From DATAFO01 sp046728935 (lineage in GTDB: Bacteria; Actinomycetota; Thermoleophilia; Solirubrobacterales; 70-9): a stretch of DNA of 6,772 nucleotides. A program made the position numbers and the translations under genes. The stretch lies in the NCBI GenBank assembly GCA_046728935.1, contig JBKPFS010000096.1, positions 1-6,772 of the forward strand, written 5' to 3'. The notes beneath the pieces are model-generated. The model saw only the letters and a list, made by a program, of their open reading frames with translations, was not told the origin of the DNA and made no database searches. Positions 6,469 through 6,772 of this stretch are shown one piece after another. The stretch's first letter is position 1, and each line of letters begins with the position of its first letter.

Positions 6469-6772
6469 GTGTCCGCGATGGCCCGATCGATAGGCCCGGG
6501 CTCGAGGGCGGCCTGGTACGTCGTTGCCGCGGTCGGGCTGCTGGTGATCGTGCTCGTCTTCGCCCTCGGCCTCTTCAAGCGCCTCGATGCCGCGGACGAC
6601 CTCGTCAACGACGCGCGCCCGGCCTTCACCGAGGAGCGGGTCCAGGGGGATGTCGCCGGCATCAACATGGTCTCCTCGATCGTCGACATGGCGGACCCGA
6701 TCACGACCCCGAGCGGCGGCGCCGCCGGCGAGGTGCCGAAGCTGGTCGCCTTTCTCTCCGATCAGACCGGCC
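6469..6772 (+). CDS. Unrecognised single-pass membrane protein, 3'-truncated by window edge
   Basis: An open frame runs from GTG 6469 (or ATG 6478) to the window end, giving about 98-101 residues. Counting from ATG 6478, a short basic N-terminus (MARSIGPGSR) is followed by one hydrophobic segment (about 13-33, WYVVAAVGLLVIVLVFALGL) and the positive charges FKR. The rest is soluble and acidic, containing LVNDARPAFTEERVQGDVAG, IVDMADPITTPSGG and EVPKLVAFLSDQTG. It looks like a signal-anchor with the soluble part probably outside the cytoplasm; there is no lipobox and no clear signal-peptidase site. I do not recognise the family and infer no function. Third-position GC is high, supporting real coding. 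It follows hypF on the same strand after 106 bp, so it could share its transcript or be an independent gene. Confidence 0.7.
   Translation, partial: MSAMARSIGPGSRAAWYVVAAVGLLVIVLVFALGLFKRLDAADDLVNDARPAFTEERVQGDVAGINMVSSIVDMADPITTPSGGAAGEVPKLVAFLSDQTG

Overview
The window is GC-rich DNA with strong G/C preference at third codon positions, densely packed genes and an AT-rich patch only at one promoter region. Gene content and protein style (transketolase, a Rex-type repressor, a CbbR-like LysR regulator, a two-CBS-domain protein, a universal-stress-type protein, HypF) suggest a soil-type high-GC bacterium. Actinomycetota such as Thermoleophilia, or a Dormibacteria-like lineage, would fit, but this assignment is inference. 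No RNA genes, insertion sequences, CRISPR arrays or long repeats were seen.

Layout. Positions 2-976 (+) hold the C-terminal half of a transketolase that begins before the window. A Rex-family redox repressor follows 19 bp later (996-1685, +) and probably belongs to the same transcript. It converges on a LysR regulator (1692-2660, -) across a 6-bp gap filled by two interlocked palindromes that include both stop codons. The LysR protein carries motifs typical of CbbR, the activator of Calvin-Benson-Bassham (CBB) genes, and its gene looks leaderless. A divergent promoter region (2661-2773) leads to a small CBS-pair protein (2774-3175, +). Two minus-strand genes follow: a UspA-like protein (3487-3936) and an unrecognised small protein (3154-3486). 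They are joined as TGA-ATG in the same reading frame, and the second overlaps the CBS gene tail-to-tail by 22 bp. A 95-bp divergent region contains a near-perfect 20-bp palindrome resembling a Rex or CRP/FNR operator. It lies between the usp gene and a complete hypF (4032-6362, +). After a 106-bp gap, an unrecognised single-pass membrane protein begins (6469, +) and runs off the end.

How the parts may work together (inference). Transketolase regenerates CBB and pentose-phosphate sugars, a CbbR-like regulator would control CO2 fixation, Rex would read the NADH/NAD+ balance, and HypF makes the cyanide ligands of [NiFe]-hydrogenase. The CBS and Usp proteins are small adenylate- or stress-related modules often induced in hypoxia or dormancy. 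The set is consistent with a redox-controlled H2-oxidising, CO2-fixing lifestyle, although no hydrogenase structural gene or RuBisCO gene is in view. The points most worth following are the palindrome upstream of usp/hypF, the degenerate nucleotide-binding motif of the Rex homologue, and the unknown proteins beside usp and hypF.
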